A stretch of DNA of 64,000 nucleotides from Eudromia elegans (Eukaryota; Chordata; Aves; Tinamiformes; Tinamidae), in NCBI GenBank assembly GCA_003342815.1, contig PTEX01000234.1, positions 369,132 through 433,131 on the forward strand, read 5' to 3'. The notes beneath the pieces are model-generated. The model was not told the origin of the DNA, made no database searches, and saw nothing but the letters and a program-made list of their open reading frames with translations. Each line of letters starts with the position of its first letter. Positions within the stretch are counted from its first letter, which is position 1. Below are positions 51,769 through 62,700 of the stretch, piece after piece. The position numbers and the translations under genes were made by a program.

Positions 51769-51832
51769 GGGCGGTGCCGGTCCGGCCCGGGCGGTGCCGG
51801 TGCCGGGCGGTGCCGGTGCCGGTGCCGCGGGC
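51769..51832 (+). repeat. GC-rich GGTGCC hexamer tandem repeat
   Basis: There are several imperfect copies of GGTGCC/GGGCGGTGCC within about 60 bp of the CpG island, just downstream of the GC boxes. The unit is six bases, so length changes would keep frame with the 51774 ATG if that were ever used. It is likely polymorphic. Confidence 0.7.
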
Positions 51833-51924
51833 AGCACGCGCGCGGCTGTTCCCGCCCTCCGTGGAGTCCTCCGCGCGGCGGGCAGCACGCGCGGGGCGAG
51901 GCGGGCGGGCGGCGGCCGCGGGCC

Positions 51925-51942
51925 ATGGGCCGGCCCGCGTGA
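51925..51942 (+). other. Upstream ORF of five codons in strong Kozak context
   Basis: GGGCCATGGG gives a near-ideal start context, better than that of the main ATG. It encodes MGRPA and stops at TGA 51940-51942, 23 bases before the ATG at 51966. If the transcript starts upstream of 51925, most scanning ribosomes would meet this ORF first, so output of the main frame would depend on reinitiation or leaky scanning. The uORF is visible in the sequence; its use is inferred. Confidence 0.55.
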
Positions 51943-51965
51943 GGAGCGGCGCGAGGAGAGCGGCG

Positions 51966-51999
51966 ATGCGGGCGCCGGGGCTGCTCCTGCTGTGCGGAG
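51966..51999 (+). CDS. First coding exon, signal-peptide-like N-terminus, gene not identified
   Basis: This is the coding part of a probable first exon, inside the CpG island. The ATG at 51966 has G at -3 and opens MRAPGLLLLCG: an Arg at residue 2, then a hydrophobic core, typical of the start of a signal peptide. The exon ends at 51999 with a consensus donor (GGAG|GTAAGAG), so the intron is in phase 1. Phase-1 introns after a signal-peptide exon are common in secreted proteins, receptors and adhesion molecules, which is the inferred class. The frame is open upstream to an ATG at 51774, so a longer N-terminus is formally possible. I prefer 51966 because the hydrophobic core follows it at once and the upstream part is low-complexity Arg/Ala/Pro. 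No further exon was found in the remaining 12 kb. Eleven residues are too few to name the gene. Confidence 0.65.
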
Positions 52000-53769
52000 G
52001 TAAGAGCGGCACCGGCACCGCGCGCTGCCCCGCCCGCCGCCCAGCCCGCCGCAGGCGACTTTCCTTCCCCGGCGCGGCTGGCACGGGCAGCAGCAGAATT
52101 TATAAGCGTGAGCCTGTCTTGAGTTTTCAAGGGCTCCTCTTTCCCCGCCGTCCCTCTCCAGAGCTTTCTGCAGCATCAGATTAAACGGGGCTTGCGCTGC
52201 TGAATGGAAATGTCCAAAAGGTGAAAAGTTACGAGATCGTAACCTAGGCGGTGCTGTCCGCAGATGTCAAGTTTCTAAAGCAAACAGAAAACCCATTACG
52301 TATCATTCTCTTCCATATGGCTGTGTTTGCCGACGTGTTTCTGATGTTTGCTTGAATAAATCAAAGTAGTTGTTTGCTAGAGGAAGCAGCGCAACCCTGC
52401 ACGCTCACGAAAACGCCTCTCTGGGAAACAGCAAGCCCCGAGCCCCGGGAGCGCCCTGCGGGTTGGGGAACCCAGGGAGGTGCAGCGTCAGTTTGGTCCT
52501 CGTGGCTCTGCACGGCGTGCCGGGGCTCGCTCCTTCTCCTTGCTCCCGGGGGCAGGTGATGCCGGCTTGCGCTCCCTCAGTTGCTTGCAAGGGTTCCAAA
52601 GCCCCTGTTTTTGGTTAATTTTTTTTTCATTAACATGTGAAAGTACTTTAACTGTCTCCTGCTCTTTTTATTCTTAATACGTTATTACTGAGGCCTTCAG
52701 ATCATCACAGAAACCTGCTGGTACCTAAGACCAGTGTGTCTGGGGAAAAATAGATGGAATCTAGCAAGTCCAAACCCTCATTAAAATGAATGAATAGCAA
52801 AGCTTGTGTTGCGCAGCGTTTTGGTGTCACGAGGAATTAGCCATACTTGTATTACTAACGGATGATCTTTCTTTTTGGATGACCTGCTTTTACTGTTGTT
52901 CTTACAACAAATGTATTTTCTTTAGTGCTTTGGCAGAATTAGTAAAATGTAATTTATCAAAGGTTTTCAATTGGAGGAGTATGTTTACTGTAGCCAAAAT
53001 GGGTCACATGCATTTGCTTGTAAATGATTTTCTGTGGTTTTGGTTAAGCTGGACCGATAAACTTGTTCCCATTCATTTGGTGATGGTCCAAAGTATAGAG
53101 CGTACTTGATACAACCCGTGTTTATTGCTCCTGAGCTGCTTTCTTCTGCAGGTTGTTTTTTCTCCTTTTTTCCCTTTCAGTGGCAGTGTTACCTTATTTT
53201 TCTTTCACTTTTATAACTTCTTTCTGCCCTGAAAGTTTGGGAAGGAGATTGAAGACAGGACAGGTTGTCTCTGTTTCTCTTTGCCACTTTATCTATTTTC
53301 TTCATTAAGTATCAACTCGCAGTAGCTGGGAAATCAGTTATGTGAAATCCAATATATTTGTTATTAAATATGGCCATAAATTGTTAGCTCCTGGGTTTGT
53401 CCATAGCTTATTGTAGGAGTTAATTTATTTGAGTAGGAGCAACTACCAGTTCGGACTTGTATACCAATTTTTTTACTTGTAATTGCATTTATTAATTGTG
53501 TTTATGTTCTCTTAGGAATGGTGAGGCTTAATATTTGATCCCTCTTAATTTTTACTGACCTTATAGTGAAGAAAAGTTACATACGTGTAAGATCACACTT
53601 GGGGTAATTGTATTCACAGTCATTTGAGGCAGTCTGGCGTGTTAGCGATGCTGCAGGGGTGTGTGTGCTGGCAAGAAGTGCTGTGTCACTTTGTTTAGGT
53701 GCGTGACGCTAGCTTCTATTTAGGCAGTATAATCACAGCTGACAACGGGGATAAAATGAATCACTGGAG

Positions 53770-53885
53770 GTAGCAGCGAAATCCCTGCGCGCGCGGAGCT
53801 CCTCCCTAGACGCTGAAGCGCGTCCCGTGCGGCGGCGGGAGGAACGCGCGGGGCTCCTGCCCGCGCTCGCGTGAGGCAGCCTGGA
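53770..53885. promoter_or_regulatory. Small CpG-dense cluster inside the putative intron 1
   Basis: About 20 CpG dinucleotides occur within roughly 110 bp, in otherwise CpG-poor DNA 1.8 kb downstream of the main island. It could be an alternative promoter, an orphan CpG island or an unmethylated enhancer. No donor that would define a first exon was found next to it. Confidence 0.45.
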
Positions 53886-56800
53886 AGGACAGAGGGCAAA
53901 CGGAGCGCCTCCCCTCAGGTTAAGGCAGCTGTGTCTTGCAGCAGTGCTTAGAAGAAACGTAAATACTTGCTCTTCCAAAGGCTCCGTGTGCTCAGTGGTG
54001 GGGCTTCAGTGTGGGAACATGCAGAGTGCGCCGCGGGGCCATTTTGCACCAGGTTGTGTTCTTTCTGAAAGCCCAGACTGGTAGGAGAGGGGGACCCTGC
54101 TCAGTTAGGAAGAGAGAAGAGTGACTGTAGGAGAAGCCTAATAGGATAGCGTTGTCTGGAAGGGAAATACCTTTGTCATTAAAGGAAATACTTTCTTCGT
54201 GGTAATGTACTGTCAGCAAGTAAAATGAAGTTTATAGGAGTTTACAGCGTATGTATAGCTTGTAAAAGGAGACAGAAAATGTGCTCTTGCATGGAAATAG
54301 CTAATGAAAGTGCTTTTGAATGCAAACTGTTTCAAATATTCTGTTGTTTCATTGACTGTGATACAGAGAGTGATGAAAGCATTTGTTTTTGTATTCATTT
54401 ATGCACTGAACTGGATCCGTTCTTACAGAGCAGTTTCCTGCTGCTAGGGTTACTCTTAATCTTCTAGTTTGGCTGCTTATAGTTTATGAGAAGTCTTGGC
54501 TCAAGCTGTGCATTCAGAGCAAGGGCAGCCTTTAGAAACCAACTGTGCAAATATTGACATTCTTCTCCCCAAATTTTACATGTTTGGTGTGTTTGTATTT
54601 CACCATGGGAAAACGGTGTTTTTCCATGGGTAAAACACCTATATGATTCCCTCCAAAAAGACAGCCTGGGCTTTGACCTCTTCAGAACAGTGTTAATCAG
54701 ATCAAGTGGTGGGGCACAGGCCATTGAGCTGAGTCAAGGACCAGGCTAAAGACAGACATAAATTTGTCTGCGTGCCTGTCCTTTTGGCAGTGATCTGGTC
54801 TGACAATATGTGATTTCTGCTTTAATTTGTTTAGATTGTAACCCTGCCTGTAGGCCAAGAGAAAATGGTATCTTGTGGAGAGAAAAAAGTATGAGGCACT
54901 TCATTTGTAAGTTTTACATGTCTTATTTGGGGAGGGTATAGAAATAATGAGAAAATTGGAAATCCCACAGTTTCTGTTAAGAAAAAGAGGATTAATAGGA
55001 CACTTTGCTACTTCCTTCCTCTGTTATTTCTATCTGCCTCTAGACAGAGCAAATTACAGCGCCTACTCTGGCTCCTGCCCAGCCAACTAAGAGCCCACTT
55101 ATGGTCCTAGTGCTTCCCCTTGCTAAAGGCTCCAGCGCCTGCCCCTGCAGAGTGGGAAGTGGATGCTCCTGCACTGTGTTGCTTGTAGGGCAAATCCCAG
55201 GACTTCTGTCCGTCTCAGGGGAAGCTGGCTAGGCCTGCTGAGTCCTGCAGCCCCGGCCACTCTCCATTTCTCCTATTCCCTCTCCTTCACCTTCCAGTTC
55301 TTCCACAAATCACCTTCTGTACTGAAGCTCAAAACCTGCAGCCTTTTCCATTTCATAAAAAAATGGTGTAAGATCTTTCGAGGAGAGTGGGTTATTTGGA
55401 AACAGTGACAGCATGCTAATAGGCTCCATATTTTGTGTTGTATTCAATTACTTTTGCTTTCCATTGTGTAAGGGTGCGTTGTTTTCTTATTTTTTCCCTG
55501 TAGCGTCTTGTAGGATTATCACAAGCAGTCAGTTCATATGACAGCGTTCAGCACCAAAATACTTAAATGTGCGTTCAGTAGCAAGGCAGCATTCAGTTTT
55601 CCATCTGTTTGTCATATTATAGTCTGTTAAATAACGTTTTTCTTCTTGTTACTGAAACAATAGACATGGCTGCCAAGGAAACTTGCACTGTGTTCACTCG
55701 GTGCTTCTCCCTCTCTCTTCCTACTTCAGCCCTTGCAGGAGGGAGAAGACTTGCCGGATTGGGGTGCACCTGCATTCCTGGCAGGGACTGTGTCGTGGGT
55801 TGGAAGCAATCCATAGTGTAGGAGCTCAGCGTTTCCCAAAGAGCCTTTTTGTGTAACGGTCGCTCAGAGCCCCTCCATGGGGAGCAGCGGGTTTGCTCTG
55901 TTTCATACCTTGGCATCCATCTGTTTTCTGGCACCGGAACCAGGAGTGATACGAGCTGATGATTGACCGGAATTGTCTCTTGCTTTGAAGTGTAATAAAT
56001 TGTTCAGCATTGCTTTTGGGGGACACGTGTTTGCATTAGCAAATGCCTACTTGACCACAGGCAGTGATTCCTTGAGGAGCGCAAGGTGTGTGCTAGGCGT
56101 GCGCTGGGGCACGTTCACCATGCAGCGCTGGGAACTGCTCCTAGCTCCCTGGGCTGCCTTTTGGTTGGACAGTGACAGAGCATTAAAATTGACTCAGTTA
56201 TTCAAAAGAGACATTCCCCATAATTGTTGTATGTTTTTCAGATTAACTTCTTCAGGCAAAAGTCATTATGGTGGGAGAAGATGCACGTGAAGATTGCGTG
56301 CTGATTTGGGAAGGGCAGGGTTCAAGTTTAGTTAACAGCTATGCTACGAATTTGTTCTCTGACCCATCCCACCCGAGTCTTTTACTATCAGTAGCGCTCT
56401 CCTTTGCATGCCTGTGTACTCTCAGTTGCATTGAACATAAGCCCATGGCAAAGTGGGGAGAAATATACTGAAAAACTTCACAGCACTTCTAGGGCGCGTT
56501 AGAGAAGCTCTAGGTAGCTATAGAACAAAGTGTTGGGAGGCGCTTTGTGATGAGATTTTCTCCCTCATCAGTGAGATGTTTGCCACAATGTAGAGAATTC
56601 ACTGTGTTGTGAGCCTTTTAATGAGCTTTCACATAAAGCATGCTGTTAATAATACTGTTAGGAAAGCTTTTGTTAATAATAATAAAAAAACAAGTAGTTA
56701 GGTGAGTCATCGATAGCCAGGCGAGTATTGCTCTTTTATAACTTTTTTTAAGGAGAAAAAAAAGGACTGTGAAGGTGGTAGAACCATCTCACTCTTCAGA

Positions 56801-58450
56801 TGGTTTGCCTTTTTTCAGCACATGAAGAGAACACAAAGCAGTTTTCCCTAATGATCATTTCACAATAATAGTTTCAGATTTCCAGAGCTTGAAATGGGCC
56901 CATAAATATACCAGATGCCTGTTCTACCTGGAAGAGGGATATGTAAATCTGCTGAAATAAAAATGATCAGCAGTGCTTGAAAGCTTAAGGGGAAATAGCA
57001 GTGATCCCAATCAAAAAGGGGAATTAGAAATTTTACTGGGACAATAGTGCCAAAAATGTTGCTTGACTGAATTACTCTAGGAATCTGGCTAACTAAATCA
57101 GGTGATCATAAAAAGAAAATGGATATATTACTCGTAATGGCTGTCTAATGGCTTTTCAGTGTATGCATTTAGAAAACTAATTAAACATTATATTTAACTG
57201 ATATAACAAAGTTGCTTGTGTTGCTGTAATGGGTGTTTTTTTAGGGTCCATTATGGCTTTCTCCTAAGCGAGACAAATTTCACTCTTAGATGATAGAATT
57301 AAATCTAGTTTCATTCCTAATTCTTAGACACCAGGTTGCTTATTTTCTTATATGGACTTTTCTGTTAGTTGTGCTATATATGGGTGAAGGCAAAACTCAT
57401 ATTGAATCAGGAGACCTGAATTTCAAATATCTTATAAGCCTGTTAAAGGCCGTTTCCCCAGTGGATTGAAGCAGATATCCCTTAGTCTTGTAAGTGCTGT
57501 TCCAGAGCTGGCTTGGAGATGAGACTTGAAACTCACTGTGGCTTAAAGACCCGGATTTTTCTGTATTTTTCTAAATGATGGATATACTGCTATTCTGCTT
57601 CTATATCAAGAGCTGAGACTCTCAGGTTGCCAATATGAAATGGTTTACTAAATGTTGGTGGGAATGGCTTTGATTCTCTGTGTTTTCACTCAGCCTCCTT
57701 GCCCTGCTTTCCTCCAGAGTTGCCTTTCAGGCTAGAATCAGCTCTCTGGGGCTGATCTGGGTTTGGGAGGAAGACACTGACCACTAACGCTGCTGCTCTT
57801 CTGCACAGAGGGAAACGAGTTTAGCTTAATGCCAATAAAATGAAAGGTGAAATCATAGAAAAGCCACAGTCAAAGAACAGCTTACTGAAATTAGTTCGTA
57901 TCATTCATCTATGCATATCTGAAGAGCAGAATTTGTTTGAAATGAATTATGTATGTTTGGCTGGGAATACCCAATATAGAATGATTAATACATACGTTAT
58001 GACAGCCAGTTGTCTCAAAGTAGGAAAGGGTTTGAAATGCGTATGTGCTGATGCCTGACATCAAACTTCCTTTTACAAGGAATGAAAAATACACGATGGA
58101 TGAAAATATTTCTAAATTACGTTGCCATTGCTTTGTGGTCTGTGAGACTGTAAGAGTAGAGGCTCTGTGTTCACAAAATCTAAATACCAGGAAGGAGAAA
58201 GGAGAAGGTGAAAAAAACGTTTTCCAGGAAAAGTCTTACAGTTCTCATTTATTTTTCAGGGGAAAGAGAAGTTAATTTTCCAGAACAATATTTGAAAAAA
58301 TAAAATTGGAACTAGGAAAATGAGAGTGGATTTGGGTAAAGGGTGTTGTCTGTCTTGTTTTGTTTTTCAGTGTAGATTTGACCTGGGATACATGGGGATT
58401 TCTGACAGTACTTTTTGATAAAACATTACAGCACTCTTATTTATCAAATA

Positions 58451-58482
58451 TCTATATATGTGTGTGTGTGTGTATGTATATA
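58451..58482 (+). repeat. TA/TG microsatellite
   Basis: A compound TATATA-(TG)n-TATGTATATA tract inside the putative intron 1. Confidence 0.9.
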
Positions 58483-59260
58483 AAATGATGCTTCTTTGAG
58501 ACTTTAAGAACATGATTTTGTGAAAGGCTTTAATTGAACCTTTGCATATTTCTGAAATATTTGGCTACGTCTCAGCAAAGCGTTTAAGCATATGCTTAGG
58601 CAGAAAAGCATTTTGCAGTAGGCTTATGTGCTCTGAATAGGCAGGGACTGCTGAATCCAAGCCCTGTAAAGAAACATGCTGATATTCCCACAGTTAAAGC
58701 TGTAACACCACGGCTTGGGGGTGGGATTGGTGTGCCCCTTTGCTGCAGGGGCAGAGCACCCCTTTTCCCGCTGTGTATCCCGCCTTGCAAACATCGCAGC
58801 TCCTAAGTCGCTTGTTGGGATCACTTGGATCGCCAGTGCTGGTTTTGAACTGTGGCTTACAGACAGTGTGATTGCGTATTACTGCTTTTGAGCAATCTGG
58901 GGTAGAGGCTCTCTCTAGTTGAGCCTGTGGATGTTGCTGAAATAAAGGACTGAGGTAGATATTTCTTTACAATGACTTGTCTCAATCCCAGTTGTGGGAA
59001 CTAAAGTACTAGGAATATTTAAATTTTGGTTATGGATATATAAGTTTTAAAGTATTGAGGGGGAGAACAATATGGTTCTAATATAAATGTTATTGCACAT
59101 TTCAATATAGCATTGCTGACATGCTGCAAATGAGAAAGTGTAACATACAATTTTTATTGCTTTGCTAAACGTTTGTCTTTGTGGAGATCAGAAGAGTTGT
59201 CCTAAATTGCATTGTTAAGGGGAGTCAGATGGTTTATAATGCACATTTTCCAGATTCCAT

Positions 59261-59285
59261 TATGAAAAAAAAAAAAAAAAAAAAA
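59261..59285 (+). repeat. Poly(A) tract
   Basis: About 22 A, about 250 bp left of the CR1 fragment. It is unrelated to the CR1 tail, which is octameric. Confidence 0.85.
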
Positions 59286-59532
59286 GGAAAAAGAGTAGCT
59301 TAAAACTCAGTTTCTGGTAATTCAACAGGCAGGATGATCTCTAGAGGATGTGGCAGAGGTCTTGTAAAACCTCTGTAAGAAAACAAAAACACTCATAAAA
59401 TTATTATCTTCTTACCATATTTGGGACATTCAGACCAGCTTGTTGCTGTTGTTATGGGGAAAACAGTCTCTATTTAACTTTTGCTCTTCCTAGATTTTAG
59501 TTTAACATCATTTTAAATGGAAACTGGATTGA

Positions 59533-59730
59533 GAGCAGTGGAACAGGTTCCCAAGAGGAGTTGTGGAGTCTCCTTCTCTGGAGATCTTCAAAACCCACTT
59601 GGATGTCACCCTGTTCCATATGCTGTAGGTGACCCTGTGTGAGCAGGGGGGTTGGTCTGGATGATCTCTAGAGGTCCCTTCCAACCTTAGGCATTCTTTG
59701 ATTCTATTCTATTCACAATTCTGTGATTGT
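59533..59730 (+). mobile_element. CR1 LINE 3'-end fragment, 5'-truncated
   Basis: The segment matches the familiar 3' end of avian CR1 non-LTR elements. It has a 'gagcagtggaacaggttccc' start, 'gttgtggagtctccttctct', 'ggagatcttcaaaaccca', 'gagcaggggggttggtctgg', 'atgatctctagaggtccctt' and 'ccaacct', then a tail of ATTCTATT/ATTCTGTG-like octamers. Only about 0.2 kb of the 3' end is present, the normal outcome of incomplete reverse transcription, with no coding capacity. It is diverged from a generic CR1, so it is not recent. Orientation is + because the octamer tail is at the right end. Confidence 0.93.
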
Positions 59731-62700
59731 GAACTCTATGTTTCAGGGCACTATTGTGACTCTTATTTTATAAAATATGTTACTAAAAATCCCTATGATA
59801 AAACATTTGGGGTTTTTTGTTTGATTGTTTTTGTTTGTGTAATTTCCTTGTTAATCCTTGGCTAATAATGACTTTAAGAACTGTTTCATGGTGTCCATCT
59901 AGAACATGTGTGGACTTTGATCAACACTATATATTTTTGAATGGTGCAGTCTAATTGATTTTCATACTTTGTGCAATACAAGGGATACATAAGAAGTTTA
60001 AAAAAATTTTGAAGAAAGATCAAAGTAATTGGAGGCATTTTTTTTTCTGAGAGATAAGACTACTGAGGAAAAACTAGATAAAATTCAAATTTATGAAGAA
60101 ACCTGGCAAAAAATGAAGGAAATAGTCTCACAAGTAGCTTAAATTGTAACAAGGAAGATTCAGAGAAGCAGTTGGGTAGTGGAGATCCATGAATCAGTTG
60201 CCTATGGGCACTATAGGATGTCTATCACTTGAGGGGTATTAAGAAGAGGTGAGACAGCAGTCTCTTGTAGTGTCATTGATCCTGCTTTGGGCGAGATATA
60301 TGACCTCTCGAGGAAAGTTCTAACTTTCTTTTGTTCATTTTGTATTTAGAGTGTAAGAAGTGTAGCAAATATGGTCTCTCTGTCTGGTGAAGTTAACATC
60401 CGATGTTTGATTAATCAGAGCTTTCCGAGATATCATGATAACTGGTGTCTGTGTTCAGTGCAATTTGAGAACTGATATTGAAATACGTATATCATTAATC
60501 ATAGCAGCTGAATAGACAGGAGCTAGATGCCTTTGATGTCAAGCCAAGCCCTCTGGAGTTTCTTGTTTCCAGAACATCCCCTGGGATATATTTGATATTC
60601 GATGGTCTTTCTTTTTGAAGATAGGCTTCTAATATCATGCTAAGCATTCTCAAATACCCATAAATGAGCTGAGGACCTCACATTGGGCCTGAGCATTCCC
60701 ATCTAATGTTATGAAAATACGTTTTTGCTAGAATATGTAAAAAGGATAAAGGGATGGAGTCTGTACATATATGGCCTAACCATGTATTACTTTCTTTAGA
60801 TTGCCAGGGAAATGCACTGAAGTAATACTATTTGTTGAACTTCTAGTAGACAGAAGCTGTGGCGATCCATTTTTTAAGAGTTAGAAAGAGAGTTATGATT
60901 TGATAGACTGTTCTTATGCTTAAAAGAGAGTTTAGTGTTAGTACAAAGGCTGTGGAAAATATTTCATGTCAATATTTTCCGTCCTGAACCCTACAATGCA
61001 ATTTTCCAGAACCATTTATCTCTTCTTGATGTCTGCTGAGAACTCTTCCATGATTTTTGCTTTTATCATGCAGCACTTCGCTAGTTTTAAGTTTCTGAGG
61101 AAGTGCAGGTTGAATTTCAGTCTTCTTGAGGAAGAGGCTTCCTGCAAGTTTCCTTGTTGGTTCTCTTTCACAGTTGAGATGTTTTACTGGGACAGGACAT
61201 TCAGTTTAATCCACAGTATTTTCAAATTAACTCTTCATTTTGAGTTATCTTAATTGTAGATGGAATTTTTGACATCAACTACTGAACTGATGTTGGTTGG
61301 CAGATTTCAGTTACCCTCTACCTGGCAAAATTATTGAGACAAGAATGAAATTGTCATTGGTACTGTTAATAGCAGTGGAACGTATTTTGCTTTACGATGT
61401 TTGTTTTGGGAGAGCATGTTCATTGAGGCTGTAGTTTCCATGTCTTCAACTTTGGTAACTTTTCACAACAATAACTGACTGAAAACCAAATTTATAAAAA
61501 ACCTCCAGAGTTTGCAAATTACTTTGGAATAAAAACTGGAAAGAGAAGAATTGTCCCATTTATATAAATGAGACAAAAACATAAGTCATAAAAGTGATTT
61601 AAATGCGGTCATTGTCAACTCTGTCATCACTGATAACTCAGCAGAGTTGCCAAGATAAGAATTGACCCATCTGGACGTTGTGGGAAACAGGTGGGCAGTA
61701 AAGACGAGACACAGGGATCTCTGCCGGACTTGGGTGGATAGTTAGCTGGGAGTTCAACCCTCCAACAAGAGTCACTCGCATTCCGACTAAAGGAATAACA
61801 AAAGGAAATTGTGCAATGACTTTCTGTGTCAGATATCTCTGTTTTTAAGTAACAAGATGTTCTCAGGTTCTCTTGCCATTCATACATGAAGTGGAAAGCT
61901 GCAAGCCGGCATAAAATGAGCATGCTAAAAATCAAGTTCAATACAGAGTTTCACAGTATTCACAGTTGCTTTGAAAATGCAGCAGGAGAACCAGATGTGT
62001 TTTAGGGTGCTTCACACTTGCAGAAATCCGAGTTTCTCACTGTGAAGTTAGGAGCCAGCCTGTCAAGTACACAGAGAGATGTGGCAAACCTTTTTTTTCA
62101 TACAGCTCTTGATGTATCATGTGGGGTCTTCAGTTATGATTCCATTTGATACATGATGGGGAAAATGTTTATAGTGTTTATATTTAATAGTGCAGGATAC
62201 CTGCCAGTAGGAACAAACCTCTCAGGGAAAAAAAGGACCAAAACAGGGAAAACTCTGGCGGGCAAATGACTTGGGGCACTTGTTTGCTCCCATCATTTAG
62301 GCACACTGAGTGGATTCTCAGGTGACTTAAAAAAGAAACAATGGAGCCTCTTCATTATAGGAAGCTTAAAAATATGCATAAAATAAATTTAGAGTCAAGT
62401 TTTCTTTCAAATAATAAAGATTTGTCTCATATATCTGCAGGTGTCAGATTAGGTTTTTTTTAAATCATGACCTGTGGAGTAAGGATTAATCTGATTAATC
62501 TGTAGGGTGAGGATTTCATCTTTGTAGGTTTAGCTCTGTCAGATCTAGTACAGGGCAGTTTTGGACGCTGCTGTCATATTCTTTATATCATATTTTAGTA
62601 GTTGCTGATTAATATCTCTTCCTGTCAGCAAAGCAGGATACATTTGCCTAGTGAGAAAGGGGTGGGAAAAGAAGCTGCAATTTCTCATTACGTTGTCACA

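Larger units (their letters stand above)
51400..52060. promoter_or_regulatory. CpG island promoter
   Basis: The sequence changes abruptly from AT-rich to extremely GC- and CpG-rich here and falls off again after about 52.06 kb, with a weaker CpG shore to about 52.6 kb. It contains GC boxes (CCCCGCCCC, GGGGCGG), no evident TATA box, and a first exon with a splice donor near its 3' edge. This is the usual form of a vertebrate CpG-island promoter with dispersed transcription starts. Direction + is inferred from the ATG and donor inside it; divergent minus-strand transcription is possible. Long frames on both strands across the island reflect the lack of AT-rich stop codons, not coding. Confidence 0.9.

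Noticed and set aside
51361-52176. 271-codon minus-strand frame across the CpG island, plus 234-, 191- and 200-codon frames on both strands
   Set aside because: They are low-complexity Arg/Ala/Pro/Gly sequence caused by GC richness, overlap each other in several frames, and match no domain.
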